NCBI RefSeq assembly: GCF_034190915.1
Contig: NW_026947496.1
Span: 31,554,001-31,618,000 of the forward strand
Length of the DNA: 64,000 nt
Reading direction: 5' to 3'
Origin: Cavia porcellus
Lineage: Eukaryota; Chordata; Mammalia; Rodentia; Caviidae
In this document: in pieces, positions 12,601 through 27,664 of the stretch
How positions within the stretch are numbered: position 1 is the first letter of the stretch
Layout: each line of letters begins with the position of its first letter
Position numbers and translations under genes: made by a program
Notes under the pieces: model-generated
The model's input: only the letters and a program-made list of their open reading frames with translations
Database searches by the model: none
What the model was told of the DNA's origin: nothing

Positions 12601-15600
12601 TTCTGTTGCTTTATGTTTTTGGACTCCACACTGGGCCTCATCCCACTCTGGCAGGCCACCCACCCCAAGTGCTCACCGAGCAGAGGGTCTACCCAGGAGG
12701 ACTCAGTCCAGCCAGGCTGGGCATCAGTCAGCCCATGTGGGAGCCAGGTCTCAACTGGCCACGTCCATTCTAAAAACAGCAAAACCACAACAGAGCCCAG
12801 GATCTATTTTTGTGTCCCACTCACTGGAGAGGAATGTGTAACATTTCAGCAAAGCAGGGAATTCATGCTGCCAAAACCAACTATTTGGCTTGGCAGCCTC
12901 AGAAAGGTCTTAACTACTGAGACAAAGACTACAGAAGAATCACTGAAAACTGCCGTGTGCTGGACAGAGCCTAAGAAAATGGCCAAACACGTAATGTGTA
13001 TCATTCCTTCCTGTGCTCCAAAGAATGGCAGGAAGAGGAGAGGAAACATGAAATACTCCCAGGACCACAAAATTTGAGAAGTGGTGGCCAGGCAGGGAAA
13101 GGTGATTTAATCAGCCGGTGAACACACTGAACAGACTGGTTCCAGGCCTGGGCAGTAACCAGGGGCTACGTAATACACTTGTGTGTACACCTCCCAAAAT
13201 GTGGCAGAGAGCCCAAGGGTGCAGAGACACTAAAGGCGTCATCAGGTGGAATCCTGGGCAACCTGAGGGACGTGCAGGCCAAGACCTACAAAGGGCAGTG
13301 CATGGGCCACTCGGGACATGCTTATGCTCACAAATACATCTTTCTCTAGGGCAAGGGCTGGAGGGTGTCCATACTGAAAATGGTCTACACTGGCCCTCAG
13401 AATCAGAGAACTGATCCCCACTCCAGCCTACTTCAAGGCTGAACATCAAGTGAAAGAATGGGCTGGACAGAAAGAAGCCAGACAGCTGTGGGGAGGGAGT
13501 TGGGAGAGTCCCCAGGGCCAGCCAGGCCTGCCCTGCCTGCCCTGCCTGCCCTGCCTCCACAGGCATTCTCCAGACCCTCCCTCACCCCAGACTGCTTGGG
13601 AATGCAAAGAATCTTCTCCTCTCCAGCCTCTCCCGGTCTGGAGCATTCTGAGTGCTAGGATTTTTCCTCTGAAATGTCAGTAGCACGAGAGAGGAATGCA
13701 GTGGGTCCCCAAGGGCACACATCTACCAAGCTGACAGATGAGTGGAAAAGATGACAACTGTGACCACCCTCTCTGGGACAGGCAGGCCTCCCTCCCAGCC
13801 TGCCTTCCATAGAGGCTGTGGTGGCTGGAGTTGGGGAGTCAATGTTAGTGGGTACAGAGGTCAATTTCACTATATAGAAAGAGCTCTGGATATGTTAACT
13901 AGCTTGATTTAATCACTCTATAATGTATACACATTTTTAAAAATCTCTCTTCTATTTCAACAATGACAACAACCAAAAACCAGAGTTCTGGATAGACAGT
14001 GTTGATGGCTGTACAACAATGTGAACATGATGTGCAAATGCTGCTGTACTGTGCATTTTAAACACAGCTAATGAGCTGGGGGTGCAGCTCAGTGGTTCAG
14101 CGTGTGTGAGGCCCCAGGGTTCAATCGTTAGCACCAAAAAAAAAAAGAACGAGCAGGGTAAACTTTTATAGTATGCATTTAATTACAATAAAAAATACAA
14201 ACGATGACAGATAAAAAGTGGGAGAGGGAGGATTAGCAACCAAGTGGAGTGACACGGCTTACACATTAATCACTGCCACACACAGGCTGCCATTCCTGCA
14301 TCAGGATGGGACGCTCCCCTCACACTGGGCCTGTGGCTCCTCTGCCTTGACTGGACCAGCAGGACAAAGCAGTGGCGCAGGCATCCACTCCCAACCCGGA
14401 CTCTCCCCACATGACATACAGAAGCCTAAGCCTGCTAGCTGGAGACATGCCCAGCTGGAGAGGTGGCCCAAATGAATGCCAGCCCCGCCTGGGCACATGA
14501 ACGAGGTGAGTGTGGGAGTTGGGGTACAATGCATGATTGCACACAGGGACACCAAGAGAACAGCCCTGCTGAGCCCTGCTCAGACCGTGGACCGCACAGT
14601 AAACAGTGTTCAGAGATTCAGCCATGGGAAGCATGTGACAAAGCAAGGAAGGTGTCCTCTGCAGAACAGCCAGAAACGGGGTCTAGCCTGTGGTCTCAGT
14701 ATGGAGACCAAGGCCTACCCTCCTAATGCCACCTCCTGTCCGGGGCTCTAGAGATATTCTTGGACATCTTTAAGTCCTTAGAGGAGTGTGGCCAACAGCT
14801 GGTAGTTCAGAGGCAAGGGCTCTCTCAGGGTATGCATGACCAAGGGAAGAAGGGAATATACCTCTCATCTCTCAAGTGCCCTCAATGTCAACCCTAGGGG
14901 CTCGGACACTGAACTCCACGAAGTCTGACCTTGAGAGATCATGTGGAAAGGTACAGACAGGGAGAACCACATCTTAAGAAAACAACAACTGTTTTCAAAC
15001 TGGACATGGTGACACATATCTGCAATCACAGCACGAGAGACTGAGACAAGAGGATTTTAAGTTCAAGTCCTGAATAGAGAACTTAGCAAGATCCTGTCTC
15101 AAAAGAAAAAGGACTAGGGATATAGATATTCAGGAAAGAAGGAAGGGAAGAGATAGAGGAAAGGAGAAGGGAGGTAAAGGGAGGAAAGAAAAGAAATGAA
15201 AAAAAAGAAGCGCTCTCACTGCAGGGACCTAATAGCCTTGATTTTTACTAAAGGGCACAAGTCCCATGGGTGACTCATGTTAGCCTCATTTCAGGGAGCC
15301 ATGACCAGTCAGCACCAGCAAGATGTCACCTGAGTGGACCATTGTCACTGTCCAGACCTTGCCACTCCCCGTGCCAGCCCCAGGGATGTGCCTGTGTCAG
15401 TGGCCACTCCAAGGGCTGCCCCACCACATCCCAGGATGTCATTTACACTAGATTATGAGCAGATGTGTCCTGCTCCACAGTGGCTTTGGGAGGGAGCTGT
15501 TAGGAGAGCAGCTATTTGCATGTTGCATGCTGTGGGCTTCACCCTCCCAGCATTTACACTGCTCTCTGTCCCCTCCCTTTCCCACCATGGCATCATCCAA

Positions 15601-18600
15601 GCGGACCCAGCCCAGGGAGCTCCTGTATATCATGGCTGCTTGCTCTCAACATACAGACATTACGCTTCCTCTGCCACAGACACCCTCTGTGGGTTTCCTC
15701 TTGCACATCGCACCTAGCAGTCACAGAAGAAAGGACTGAGGACCATGCTGGACATCAGGGAAGTGCTCTGTGGCCAGTCCTGATTTGCTCCATGACCTCC
15801 ACAGACATAGGCTGATTAGGTTTGCCATCTACTGTCATTCCTACTCCCGACATTCCATGCCACCCTAGCCTAGCCCTGTCATTTCCCCTGAGTCCAGGCC
15901 CTGGGGAGACTCCAGTTCCTGCCAGCCTGTTCCCACTCACCATCCCTCTGCACAAACTCCTTGCTAATCTGCAGTGAATAATTAAAAGAAATATGCTAGA
16001 TACAGATACATTGTATCTTGGATGTTTAGTACCCAATATAACTTTACCAAAGGGAGAACTTAATGGTGTGTCTCCAACCTCCTCTCACGTGAGAAAAATC
16101 TCCGTTGTCCAGTTGTGCATGTGCAAGGCCAGCTTGCTGCCTGTACATCAACAGTTGTGTACCAAATGCCATCTGTGGGCTCAGGGCCCATGGCTGTCCT
16201 ATTCACCTGGACCCTGGGGAGACATCTCAGGACACCACTCCTAATGAATGTAAGACCTCTACAATGTTCTATCCCTCCTGGGCCCCCTAGATCCCCATCT
16301 GCTGGGATGGTGGCTCTGATCAAAACTGGAGGGACACATGAAAGTCCAGGAAACCAGGCCCTTAAAGCATCAACACTTGAAACCTTGGTTCAATTTCAAT
16401 GTAAACCCTATTCTGGGCACCCACCCACAGGCAGGAACTCAGGAAACACTGGCCTTCCCTTCTTTTCCTGCCTTCCTCACTCTCCTGCTCATGAAGGCAC
16501 ATATCAGGGACAGTGAGAGACCAGGGAATTCCTTAAAGTCCAGCTGCGCTCAACCCTCTCACACCACTCTGCCAATGATGAGTGAGGATGAGTGGCCAGG
16601 AGCCAGGCTGGGCTCCATGCTGGCACACACTTCCGCCCGCATATGGTCACTCATTCATGTTTTGTCCCCAAAAGCAAGGCCACTGTGATCCCTAATGCTG
16701 GTGAGTAGTGGCACAGGCTGAGAATAACAACTATACCCTGACTTTCTACCAACCACCCAGGAGTCTCCTAACTCCCCACAGCTTCTCCCCAGACAATGGG
16801 CCTGTCCTCTCGGCCCAGCAGTGGGACCATAGTCTCCTGCGTCCAACAAATGCTGGAAGAAAATATAGAGCTACTTAACTCTTTTCTTTAAAAGGGCAAA
16901 TACATCTAAATTTAATCCAACTTACCTTTGTTTCCCAGGAGAAAGGGGCAGAGTGCTCATCTTGCCAAGTTATGTCCTGAAATAAAAATTAAAGAATAAA
17001 TCTGAAGCCCAAATTCAGACAACCCCACACAAACATCTGCCCAGGGCCGTGAGGGAACCCTGTCATAGGGATGACGCCAGGTCCTGGCCCTGAGCAAGCT
17101 GATTCCCGATGCTCAGCATGGAAGGTGCTGACTGCTGCAGCTGCTTCTCCCTCACTTCTCACCTGTCCCTGACCCTTAGGGGACTCTGGTGGGGCCTTGA
17201 TAACTCAACCCAGGAGGGAAGCAGTAGACTTTCAGTTCTCGGCAGAATGAGCTCAATCTAAGCCCTACGAGTGGTCAGCTGTGCGTTCATGGGACCCGAC
17301 GTAACATTTCGAGCCTCAGCTTCCTCACTGATAGAGGAGAAACGTACTACCTTTGTGAGGATTAAATGACACTAAGGCCATAAGTGGCCGGGCAACAGTA
17401 GCACTCTCAGTTCCTGCCTCTTCATGTGCCCACAGAGATCTGAAGACTTGGTAACAGCCAGTGAAGAAAAAAAATGCCGATTTAGTATGAGTACCTGGCT
17501 AACTGAGAAATCTGGCATCACCCCAACCCTCCCGGCAGAGCACAGTGAGCAGAGCCCTTCCTAACCACACTGTGGACCTGACACAGGCCTGAACAAATGG
17601 TTTAGGGATCCCTCACCCTTCTGTTCCCCTCCCACCCTATGTTACTCCTGGGCTGGCAAATACCTCATCTGTGCCCCCATGCGGTTGGAAGCCACACCCA
17701 CTGGACCCAAAAAGGGCACACACTGGGTAATACAGATTGAAAACAGGTAAAAAGGTTTTAGCTGAGTCTCACACCAATACTACTATACCCATACTTCATC
17801 TCCCCTACCAAATAAAAACTCCAGCTAACTCACATCTATTCAGGAAATACCCAGTAAATCCTACCTCTTCCCGCCCAAAGGTCCTGACTGCAGGATCGCT
17901 CCTCCGTAACTGAGCCCCAGACATGGCATAGAAGGGGACGGAGGCCAGGCCCCCACAAGAGTGCTGCACAAACACACCAGCCTGGCCAGACCCTATGGGC
18001 GTCCTGCTGCCAGGAGCCAGGCGCAAAAGTTGCCTCGGAATGGCAACAACAGGATTCAGGGAAACTGTGTGGCAACTCCCCAGGTCCCTCATGAGTGGCT
18101 ATCCCAGGGTCACAAGGCAACATAAAGCCCTGTTCACTGCCCTGCAGACAGCCTGAGAGCAGGGTCTACACCGGGGAGACGCTCTCACCAGGAACAAAGG
18201 AGTTCTGCGCTAGCCCCTCCTGTGCGTGCCTCAGGAATTCCCTAACACTTTAATGTGGGGCTCTGAGCCAGCTCTCTTGAAACCTTGGGGGTATGGAGAG
18301 GGCCCCGTCTGTGGGTAGAGACACATGCTGGCTACAGCTGTTCCTGCTGTGGCGATCCAACCTCCTCAACCTTGGGGAAGACCGAGGACTGCAGGCTCTC
18401 AGCAGGAAACTGTGGCAGGACCAAGGACGACAGGAAACCCCACAGGCCCAGGCAAGGCAAAAAACAGAGGGAGGGAGGGGGCTGGAGACCTGGCCCAGCC
18501 GCAGGCTCAGGCATAGCTTAGGGCCACACAGCCATCAGCTGCAGCGCAGCTGTCTTCAGGCAGAGCAGGAGCACCCCAGGGTCACAGCCATCATCACTGC

Positions 18601-21600
18601 GCTTCCTACAGGACAGCTTATGAAAGTAATGCTGGTTTCCCAACTGGTTTGCCCTGCTTTTTTTACTACCCATGGCCAGCAGGCAAAACTTCTAAAAACA
18701 ACAGGAAAAGGGGGACTGTCTTCTCCTTTGGAATTTCAGTTAAACCCAATGTCCACACTGCTCCTCCAAAAATGGACATGACTGTCTGAGTCAAACCGCA
18801 GGCCACTTTTGGCTCTGGGTGCCTGGCAGAGGAAGGGAACTGAATTAAAAGATCTGTGTCTCTCAACTACAAGGCTCTTGAGACTAATAATAAAACAAAG
18901 GCTTTGTTTTCAGGTGGAAAACAAAAGAGGCTGCTGGAACTAAAGCTTATCTATTCTGTATATGATCATAAGGTAAAAGGAACCACATGCCTCTCCCAGA
19001 GCAAGCAGCCCCATCATTGAATGCAAAGAGGCAGCACATGGTGATCACAGCAGGCTGGAGATAGCACAAAAAACCCTGGTGCAGGGTTACAAGGGAACAC
19101 AGAACTGAACCCACCAGGATGCAATAAGACCTGACTTTCAAACGTGAATTGTACGATCTGAGCTAAGATTCAGCTAAGAGGGCTTTGGGCTTTGGAAGTG
19201 ACTGAGTAGTGACTTTTGAGAAGCACAGGGTGAGTCCCGAGCTTGGTGCACCAAGTTTCCAGTGGTCGCAGCCCATGTCAGCTGATGTGCCAAGAGGGCC
19301 GCAGGCTGAGATTGATCACACTATGATTTCTCCAAGAGTTGGTGTCACATCAACTGTTCATTGTTTGCTCCAGCCAGAAACTAAGTCAAGGGGCAGATTC
19401 GTTGGATTTCTGCAATACTGAACTCATAAAAATAATAAAACACTTACAAAAATAAACCTGCTGAACAAGAATGTAAAGGATGCTCTGATGTTAGCTGCTG
19501 GTAGCACACTCTAGCCATAAGCAGGCTTGGCACAGGGATAGTCTGAAGCTGTGGAACGCAATGGCATCAGGATCTCTGAGTGGCAGCATCCCTTCTCCCT
19601 CACACACATGCCACATAGCAACTGCACACACATATGCATGCACACAGCAGTCTTTTCTGCTACTCCCATGAGACCAGCAGGCAATCCACACAGGGCCAGA
19701 TTCAGTCACTATCGCACATGCCTGCTCCTGGGGTGCTCACACAGCCCTCCTGCCTGCCTCCCAGGCACTTGGAGCTGAGATCATCTAAGCACCACAGCAC
19801 ATCTGCTACTCAGAGCCCCAGACAACAGGGTAGGCTGCATCCCAGCTGAGCAGTTCCCTTGGGGTCAAACTCCTCTCCATGGAGATGTCTTATGTCAGAG
19901 ACACCACTTAGAAATGGCTTTTCCTATGGAACCTGGCCTCACGTCACCAAGTTCCAAAAGAGAAAGTGAAAAGCTGGGGAGGAGCAAGAGAAAACTGCAG
20001 CCACCATCCAAGGTCACAGTACACAAGAGGTTCTGCTGGTTGGTCCTCAGGTAGCTCTAGATCATCCCAAGGAAAGTGTTTAGGGCCGGGTGTTTAGCTC
20101 AGTGGTGTATAGTGCCTGCCTAGCAAGCGCAAGTTGGATCCCCGATACCACAAAAACAAAAACCAAGTAAAGTGTTTAAAACAATACACTCATCTGCATG
20201 TGCGCATCCCATTCCTTAAACACACACTCACACTGTCGTACTGGAAGACATTATTTGTTTGAGAGCTTTCTATGGAATATGTAGGAATTTCTTGTTTCCT
20301 GTTGTTAAACACAGCCATTATTAAAAGTTAAGGTATACAAACTCACCGTTAAATGTACTGTATTAAACACAAAAGCAATATACTTTACATCTAATAAGGA
20401 TGCATACTCTTTCTAAGAAATGGAAAATAACAAGCACTGGCAAGAATATGGAGAGACCAGAATGCTGGCCAGGCCTGGCAGGAATGTAAAACGGTGTGAA
20501 CTGGGTAGAAACAGTCAAGATGTACAACTGCCACATGATCTAGCAATTCCACTGCAAGGGGTATACCTCAAAACATGAAAGCAGGGCCTCAAAACAACAC
20601 TCATGTACCATATTCATGGCTGCATTACTCTCAACTGGTCCAAAGTGGAAAGAATCCAGATGTCCACTGCTAGGTAAGTGGATAAAGGAGATGTGCTCCA
20701 TCCCTGCAATGGAATATAATTCAGTGTTAAAAAGAAATGGCATTCTGACACATGCCACAGTGTGATAGATGAGGAAGACATTAGGCTATGTGAAATGAGC
20801 TAAAAGCTCGGACACATACTGTGATTCCACTGAAACCAAGTACCTACAATAAAGTAATCGTGGAGAGGTGAAGCACAAACTGCCAGGGATGAGAATGGGC
20901 TCTTACTGTTTCACGTGTATAGAGTTTTGCTGTTTAGTGGATGTAGAGCTTCATTTTAAAATAATAAAACATCCTGGCATAGATGGTGGTGATACTTGCT
21001 TAACACTATGAATACACTAAATGCCACTATACACTTAAAAATGGTTAAAAGAGTACATTTTATGTTTTATATATTTTAATCACAACAGCCATGAAAAGAC
21101 ATGGATGAACCTTGAGTGCAAGGGGAGAAGCTATCCTGAAAAGCCTACAGACTGCCTGGTTCCAGTTGTACGACACTGCAAAAGGCAAAACTACAGCAGG
21201 AGGAGAAAGACCATTGGATGCTGAATCTAAGAGAAAGGAGGGGCGACCAGTGAGGTACAAGGACTTGAGTAGTATTCCACGCAGCTATACCATGAATCTA
21301 CTCCATATGACACCACAATGGTGAAACCAGACCAGGAGTGAATCTGACGCCAAGCAGGGTCTCTGACTGACCATGGCAGTATCAGCACAGGTTCATTTAA
21401 TAAGGTCACCACTGTGGTGTGGGGTACTGATGATGGTGAAGGCAGTGTACATAAGTGGGATATGCTTGGGGAAGGAGTTTGTGGGGACACTGGGCAATTT
21501 GTCCAGTTTTGCTGGGAAACTAAAACTACTGTAAAAAATATTGCTTGAAGTGTGCCCCTTAGGGCCAGCGATTTAGCTCAGTGGCATAAGTGCCTGTCTG

Positions 21601-24600
21601 CCAAGTGTGAGGTTGTGAGTTCAATCCCTGGTACCAAACAGAAGAAAAAAAAAAGTGTGCCCCTTATATTCTCAACCTCATCACTTATTACCTGTTTAGC
21701 ATCTTTTCCCACTGGCTGTGTTCCTGAGGTTACTGGGGTCTGCCATACCTGCCAGGTGGGGACAGCCTGCCCACCGGCCCCGTCTGTTCTCTACAGGTGT
21801 TATCAATGCACAAGTGCCAGCCAGAGAGCAGGGTCAGCCGCCACCATCCCAAACCAGCAGCAAAACATCTACTAGCACGTCATAGGCAGAATCAGACAGT
21901 CTAACATCCATCGCACGCTACAGCCCATGTGACTTCTTGTCATTAAAACCGAAAAGGATTTTGGTAACACAGCTTTTGAAAACATCCAGTCATAAACACT
22001 CATTAATCATAGGTTCTGATTTCTCTGTAAAAGTCATGACTATTGCAAAATCATTCTAAAATGAGAAACTCAACTTCAAATTCATTTCAGATGTAGTGAA
22101 AGTTTATAAATATTAACATTTCTTCTACATGAAGTTGATAAAAGATTAGGCTTTTGGTCTTTGCAACTTTCCTTCTTTAGGACCAGTGTACCATTGGGAT
22201 ACTGGTGTGTGCACTGTGGAGGGCACCATTTGCACTGGAGGCCACTGAGGCCTCCATAAGCTATGCTAAGAAAGGTGTCCAGCTCGGCAGCCAGCTTCCC
22301 ATGGCCAGCAGACACCCCCTTCTCTCCACAGGACCCACCCTTCACAGGGAAAGATGCCAGGCCCACAGAAGCCTGTGGCGCTGGGCTCATGCTGCAGCTG
22401 GTCCCAGCAGCTGACTCAGGACCCAGAGCCTAGCCAGGGCTCTGCTACAAGTTAGAACCACCAAGGGGGCTGTCTTCCTAAGTAGAATCTGTGGGTCCCC
22501 TTGGCTTAGTTAAAAACAACACACATGGGAGCTGGGGTGTAGCGCTCATGCCTAACATGTGCAAGGTCCTGGGATCTGTTTTCAGCATCACTTTAAAAAC
22601 AAAAACAAAACGTTTCCTACGGGATTGTTTCTGATGCCACTGTCTTATCAGGAACCCTCGAACCCTCGCACAGGCCATACCACAGACAATGGCCCTCAGC
22701 AAACCCTGCTGGTGGTCTCGCCATCCTCCATAACAACTGCTGTGAAAAGTCCTTGGTTCAGGTGACTCTCACACTGGCCCACAGTTCCCAGGCCAGGTCT
22801 TGCCCTCCCCAAACAGAAGCCAACAGACTCACTGCTCTGACACAGAGAGTCAACTGCTACCCAGGGCAGATGAGCAGCCTCCATGCTGTAAGGCACGGGC
22901 ATCACAGGAATCCCACTGAAAGGCTTCTTTAGGGGCTGGGGATTTAGCTCAGCAGGCATAAGCACCTGCCTTGCAAGCACGCGGTTGTGAGTTCGATCCT
23001 GGTACAGATAAAAAATAAAATACAATAAAATAGAGACTGAAAGGCTTCTTTGTTCTTGTCACTGCCTCTAATAACAATGTTTCACACTACAGGAGCTACC
23101 TTGCTATAGACAGTAAACATCCTCATCAGGCGGGGGCAGAATAGGGTGTACAGTTTGCTAAATACTACCTCCTACTAGGAGTGTCTTGTTTCTAAAAGTC
23201 AGAATGACAGCTATTAAAGTCCCCAGAAGTAGATTACATTTTCTTGGGTGATTCAGAAGCAGTGTTTGTAACTCTGCAGCTGCTCCCTGAAACCATGAGT
23301 ACTCATGGACTCCTGAAGTCCAAAGGTCAGAGGTGTTGATACACAGTTTGACCTTGGCCTAAGCTGAGAAATGCTAGAAGCTAGAGATAAGTCTGGGATA
23401 GCAGAGCCTATGGAGAAGGGATAGAAAGCCTCTGATGCTGACAGCCATCTCTATGTGGTAATGTTGTACAGCATGTCCAGGTGAGGTAGGTTTTTGCTGG
23501 TAAGCTGTCTGTACCTCAAAGACCCAGAGTCTTTGGGCCACTTCAGTATAAAGCATCAGTACAGAGTAATACACAGCACCCTACACTTGCCAATCAGCTG
23601 AGACCAGGCCACAGTCCATTGGTAAGTTCCAGTCTCCATATTAAAGATGGGAGTGAGACAATCACGTGTTTGAACTGAAAATTTCTCTTTACACAGAAAC
23701 CTGCACACAGATGTTCAGAGCAGCTTTATTCATACTTGCCCAAATTGGAAGTAACCAAACTGTCCTTCAATAGATGAATGGATAAACAAACCGTGCTACC
23801 TTCAGACAAAGGAATATTAGGTGCTAAAAAGCAAGGATCCATCAAGTCATGAAAAGACACTGAAAGACCTTAAATGCACATTACCAGGTACAAGCAGGCT
23901 ATCAGAAAAGGCTACCTGCTGCATGGTTCCAACTGTACAACATTCTGGAAAGGGCAAACCTGTGAAGACTGAGATCAGTGGTCAGCAGGAGCAATCAGTG
24001 GTCAGAGGGTACCCAGGGCACTAAAATCACTCTGCAAGATGCACTCTAGGGGACCCTGGTGTCCCATGTTTATCAAGGGCCACAGAGTGTGTGCTGTCAA
24101 TGGAAACCCTACTGAGAATTCCTGACTTTGGGTGACTTTGGGTGACTACACGAAGTGTTCATGTAGGCTGATGGGCCACAATGAGTGTGTGCACCTGAAG
24201 GGGTCCTGACAGTGGTGAGACCATCTGTGTGGGTTGGGGGTACTGGAACTCTGTACTTCCCACTCAATTTTGTTATGAACCTTAAACTGTTCTAAAGAAA
24301 TAAATCTGTTTAACAGAGAAGGAAGGTTAAAATGTGCTCCCCCCCCCGCCGCGCCCCAACTGCCTATTCCTAGCAACTATTTACATACTTATGGAATTGG
24401 TGCCTTTCCTTTTGGCTTGGGATATATTTAACTCTGCTGAGATGGGGGGTTTCCATAACCGGAAGCACAAATCTGCAACTCCCAGACAGAAAGCAGTTAT
24501 AACTTAACTGTGAGTACATTCCACTGTGGATACATCCCGAAACTCAGCAGAAGCAGAACCAGGGCCACTCACTATGACAATCGGACTAGGGAACAGAGTG

Positions 24601-24718
24601 GGTGTGGGTGGAGGAAATCGGAAGGCAACAATAGAAAATAAGCAGGAAGTCTAAGCAGACAGATCTGGTGGGCAGTCATTCATTTATTTATTTTGAAGAA
24701 ATGGCTATTTTCCCCAGT

Positions 24719-24769
<51 letters not shown>

Positions 24770-27620
24770 CTGTGTGGTAATGTTGTATAGCACGTCCAGG
24801 TGAGGTAGGTTTTTGGGTGTCAATGTGATTCCTGTGCATTAAAAAATAACTTCAAACCTGCCCACAAGCTTCCTGCCCTCCCATCCTGCATGGTTATAAA
24901 CAAGTCATTTTAAAACTTGTTCCATGCCTGCCACTGAGCCACTCTCCCATGTGTACCAGTAGGCAGTGATGCCTGGGGAGGCCATATGGTCACCCCATCA
25001 CAGGTCCTAGGCTCTAGGAAGGTGCCAACTGGAGTGAAGAACCCTAGATTTCCATCTGTAGAAGAGCACTCGGAGTTCTCTCCTTAAATGCAGAACAATT
25101 ACCTTCATACTAGTTAAACCAAGTTAAGCTATTTCCTTCTCCCTACAATTGGCTCTAAGCAGCATAAATAGGGCTAGCTGAGGTACTGATGTATAGTCTT
25201 TGAAGCCAGCCAACAGTCTAGTGTCTCTTTGTAATAAGAGGCTATGACCTTCCAGGGCAAAAGAGTCTGCATATCATAAACTGAAGCAACAACCTCCTTA
25301 ACATTAAAATGCTACCCCAATTGAGTTTTGCAGATTGGTCTTTCTACACACCCTTCTATCTGCATACTTCGAGGTACTTTCTAGTCTCCCTCTAAGCTGA
25401 GCTCACAGACTCAGAATTTCAGTCATTCTCACAGTCACTCATCCTTAGCCACTCCCTTCTTCAGTAGTTAATAAATTCAGGATGAGGTGCCCGGGCAAGG
25501 CCTTTGTTCTGCGAATCCTCACGGGGATCAGACTCAGGACCCTTACGCTGCCCATAATCATGGCTTAGTGTCTTTATTCTTGCCATAGGTTATACTGGAG
25601 GTGGTAGATTAAAATTAAATCCCCAGGACTCCAATAATGTTTCAATGGGATTACAAATATAAACTTTCGGGACCGCCACAAGGATGCAAAAGGAATTACA
25701 CTATTAGGATTACAATGGCCATCCAAGGAGAAGCTTGTGGAACCAGCCCCAGGCGGCCCTCAACTGCCTCTGTGCAGTCTGTGGAATTGGGTGAGGCCAC
25801 ATCTCAATACCTGCCCAGCAGCTGAGCCCTGAAGGCCAGGCCGAGGGACACAAGAAGCCACATCCACCCTGTCATCCTTTCTATACATACACGGACATGC
25901 CAGACAGAGAGAATCATAATTCAAGCATTCCACCTTCCTTAAAAAAACAAGTCCAACTAACTGAGAAAGCAACTTTCAAATGAGTGCTTTTGTTTGTTCC
26001 AAAGGAGGAAAAAAAGAAAAGTCTGAGCTATGACAATGGGAAAGGAAGAGGAGACCTCACCTGTCCAAGTCTTACATCCAGAGTCCACAGAGCAAGCCAA
26101 ACTCAAACCCAAGACAGGAGAGGAAGAAGAGGCCCCACTTGTCCCAGGGACCATGCAACAACGTAAACCTAACAGACTTAAAACTTGAGAAGCGTTCTGG
26201 ACAAATCTTTTTAACTATTCTAGAACACTGTTTCAGCATGTGTAAAATGTTTAATACTGTACTAGTGCAACCTTTTAAATAAATTAGTTTATTTAAAAAA
26301 TCCAGAGAAGGGGCTGGGGATTTAGCTCAGCAGCATAAGCACCTGCCTTGCAAGCAGGCAGTCATGAGTACCGATAAAAAGGAAAAAGACAAAAAAACAC
26401 AAAAAACAGAGAACTAGGCTGGCAGGTTTCTGGGAATCCAAGAGCCTAAAGCCCGGAAGAGTAAGAGCAACTAACAAAGCTCCAGGCCCCTGTAGGAACA
26501 GGATGTGGGCCCAAGGGCAGCAGCTGGTCATGCAAAGCTGTTGATGAGGGGATGGAGCTGCCTGGCTCCTGAGTCTCAGAACTCCAGAACTCCATGTTCT
26601 GCAGCATGCAAAATCCGGATCACGTCCTGGGCTGGCATATGGAAATACCACTCCTGCCAGCTCCACCCACTCCCTGGATCAGTGAGACAGGCAAGCAGAG
26701 CAGCACCAACAGGATGCACTGGTTGCCCAAGTGTCCTGGTCACCTGTTCAGGGCTTATTTGCAACCAAGAATGTAGCAGAGTGTGGAATCCTGTAACTCT
26801 CAACAGGGCACTCAGAGCTGCTGGATAGATGGCGAGGAGTCTGGAAGTGGGGGTAGGAGGGGGAAATGGTAACACATTCCTAAAGAGTCAGGGATTTTTT
26901 TTCTATCTGATAATAAGAAACAGCAGTACAAGCATATGAGGATATTTCTAAACTCTTGTAAAACAAAAACCTTCCATCTTGAAAACCACACTTTAGAGGA
27001 AGAACAGAACTATTAAAAACCAGGGAACATATTAGACTGTTAGAGCCAACATGCCTTAATGTACTTATGAAATCCAAATCAAAGGTGAGTCCCCAGGGTC
27101 TGTGCCTGCTCCAAGCCAGGCCCTGTGAGCCACTGGTTCCATCCCAGCCCCACAGAGGGAAAAGCACCTGATTGCACCCTGCTGTGGGTACACCACAACC
27201 AGAACCAGGTGCTAGGCTCCAAGGACTCTGCTTTGCTCCTGCAAGCATCCTTAACAGTTGCTCCAGGTCCCCTGCACAAGAAGGCTCGGAGTGGCACAAG
27301 GTGAGAGGAACACAACTAGCTTGGGTGAAGCTGCACTTTTGTGCGTTTATACTGAGATCAGATGTCCATGTGGTGGGACAGTTAAAGGTGCTAGTGAATA
27401 CCACAGCAATTCAAGCATCCTAAGCTAGGATCCTTCTCTTTCTAAGAAACAGGCCATCAGAAATGCTTGCTCAATCAATTCCCAAGCAAGTAAGAATCGA
27501 AACAGCTTTCATGCCTTCAACAATAAAGGCAGCTACCTCTTCCACAGAGATCCAAGTTATGTCATTAAAGTAAGGAGACCTAAACCCAGCCAGGTCTTCC
27601 TACTCCACAGAGAGCAAGGA

Positions 27621-27664
<44 letters not shown>

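Larger units (their letters stand above)
9255..16925 (-). other. C1orf198 intron 2
   Basis: 7.7-kb GT-AG intron (donor GTAAG, acceptor CCGTCAG). It contains B1/B1-dID SINEs near 10.8, 11.05, 12.2 and 15.0 kb, ID-type SINEs at 11.99 and 14.07 kb, an L1 3' fragment near 13.93 kb and a purine-rich tract at 15.12-15.21 kb. Other parts are unassigned. No exon-like conserved frame was recognised. Confidence 0.8.
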
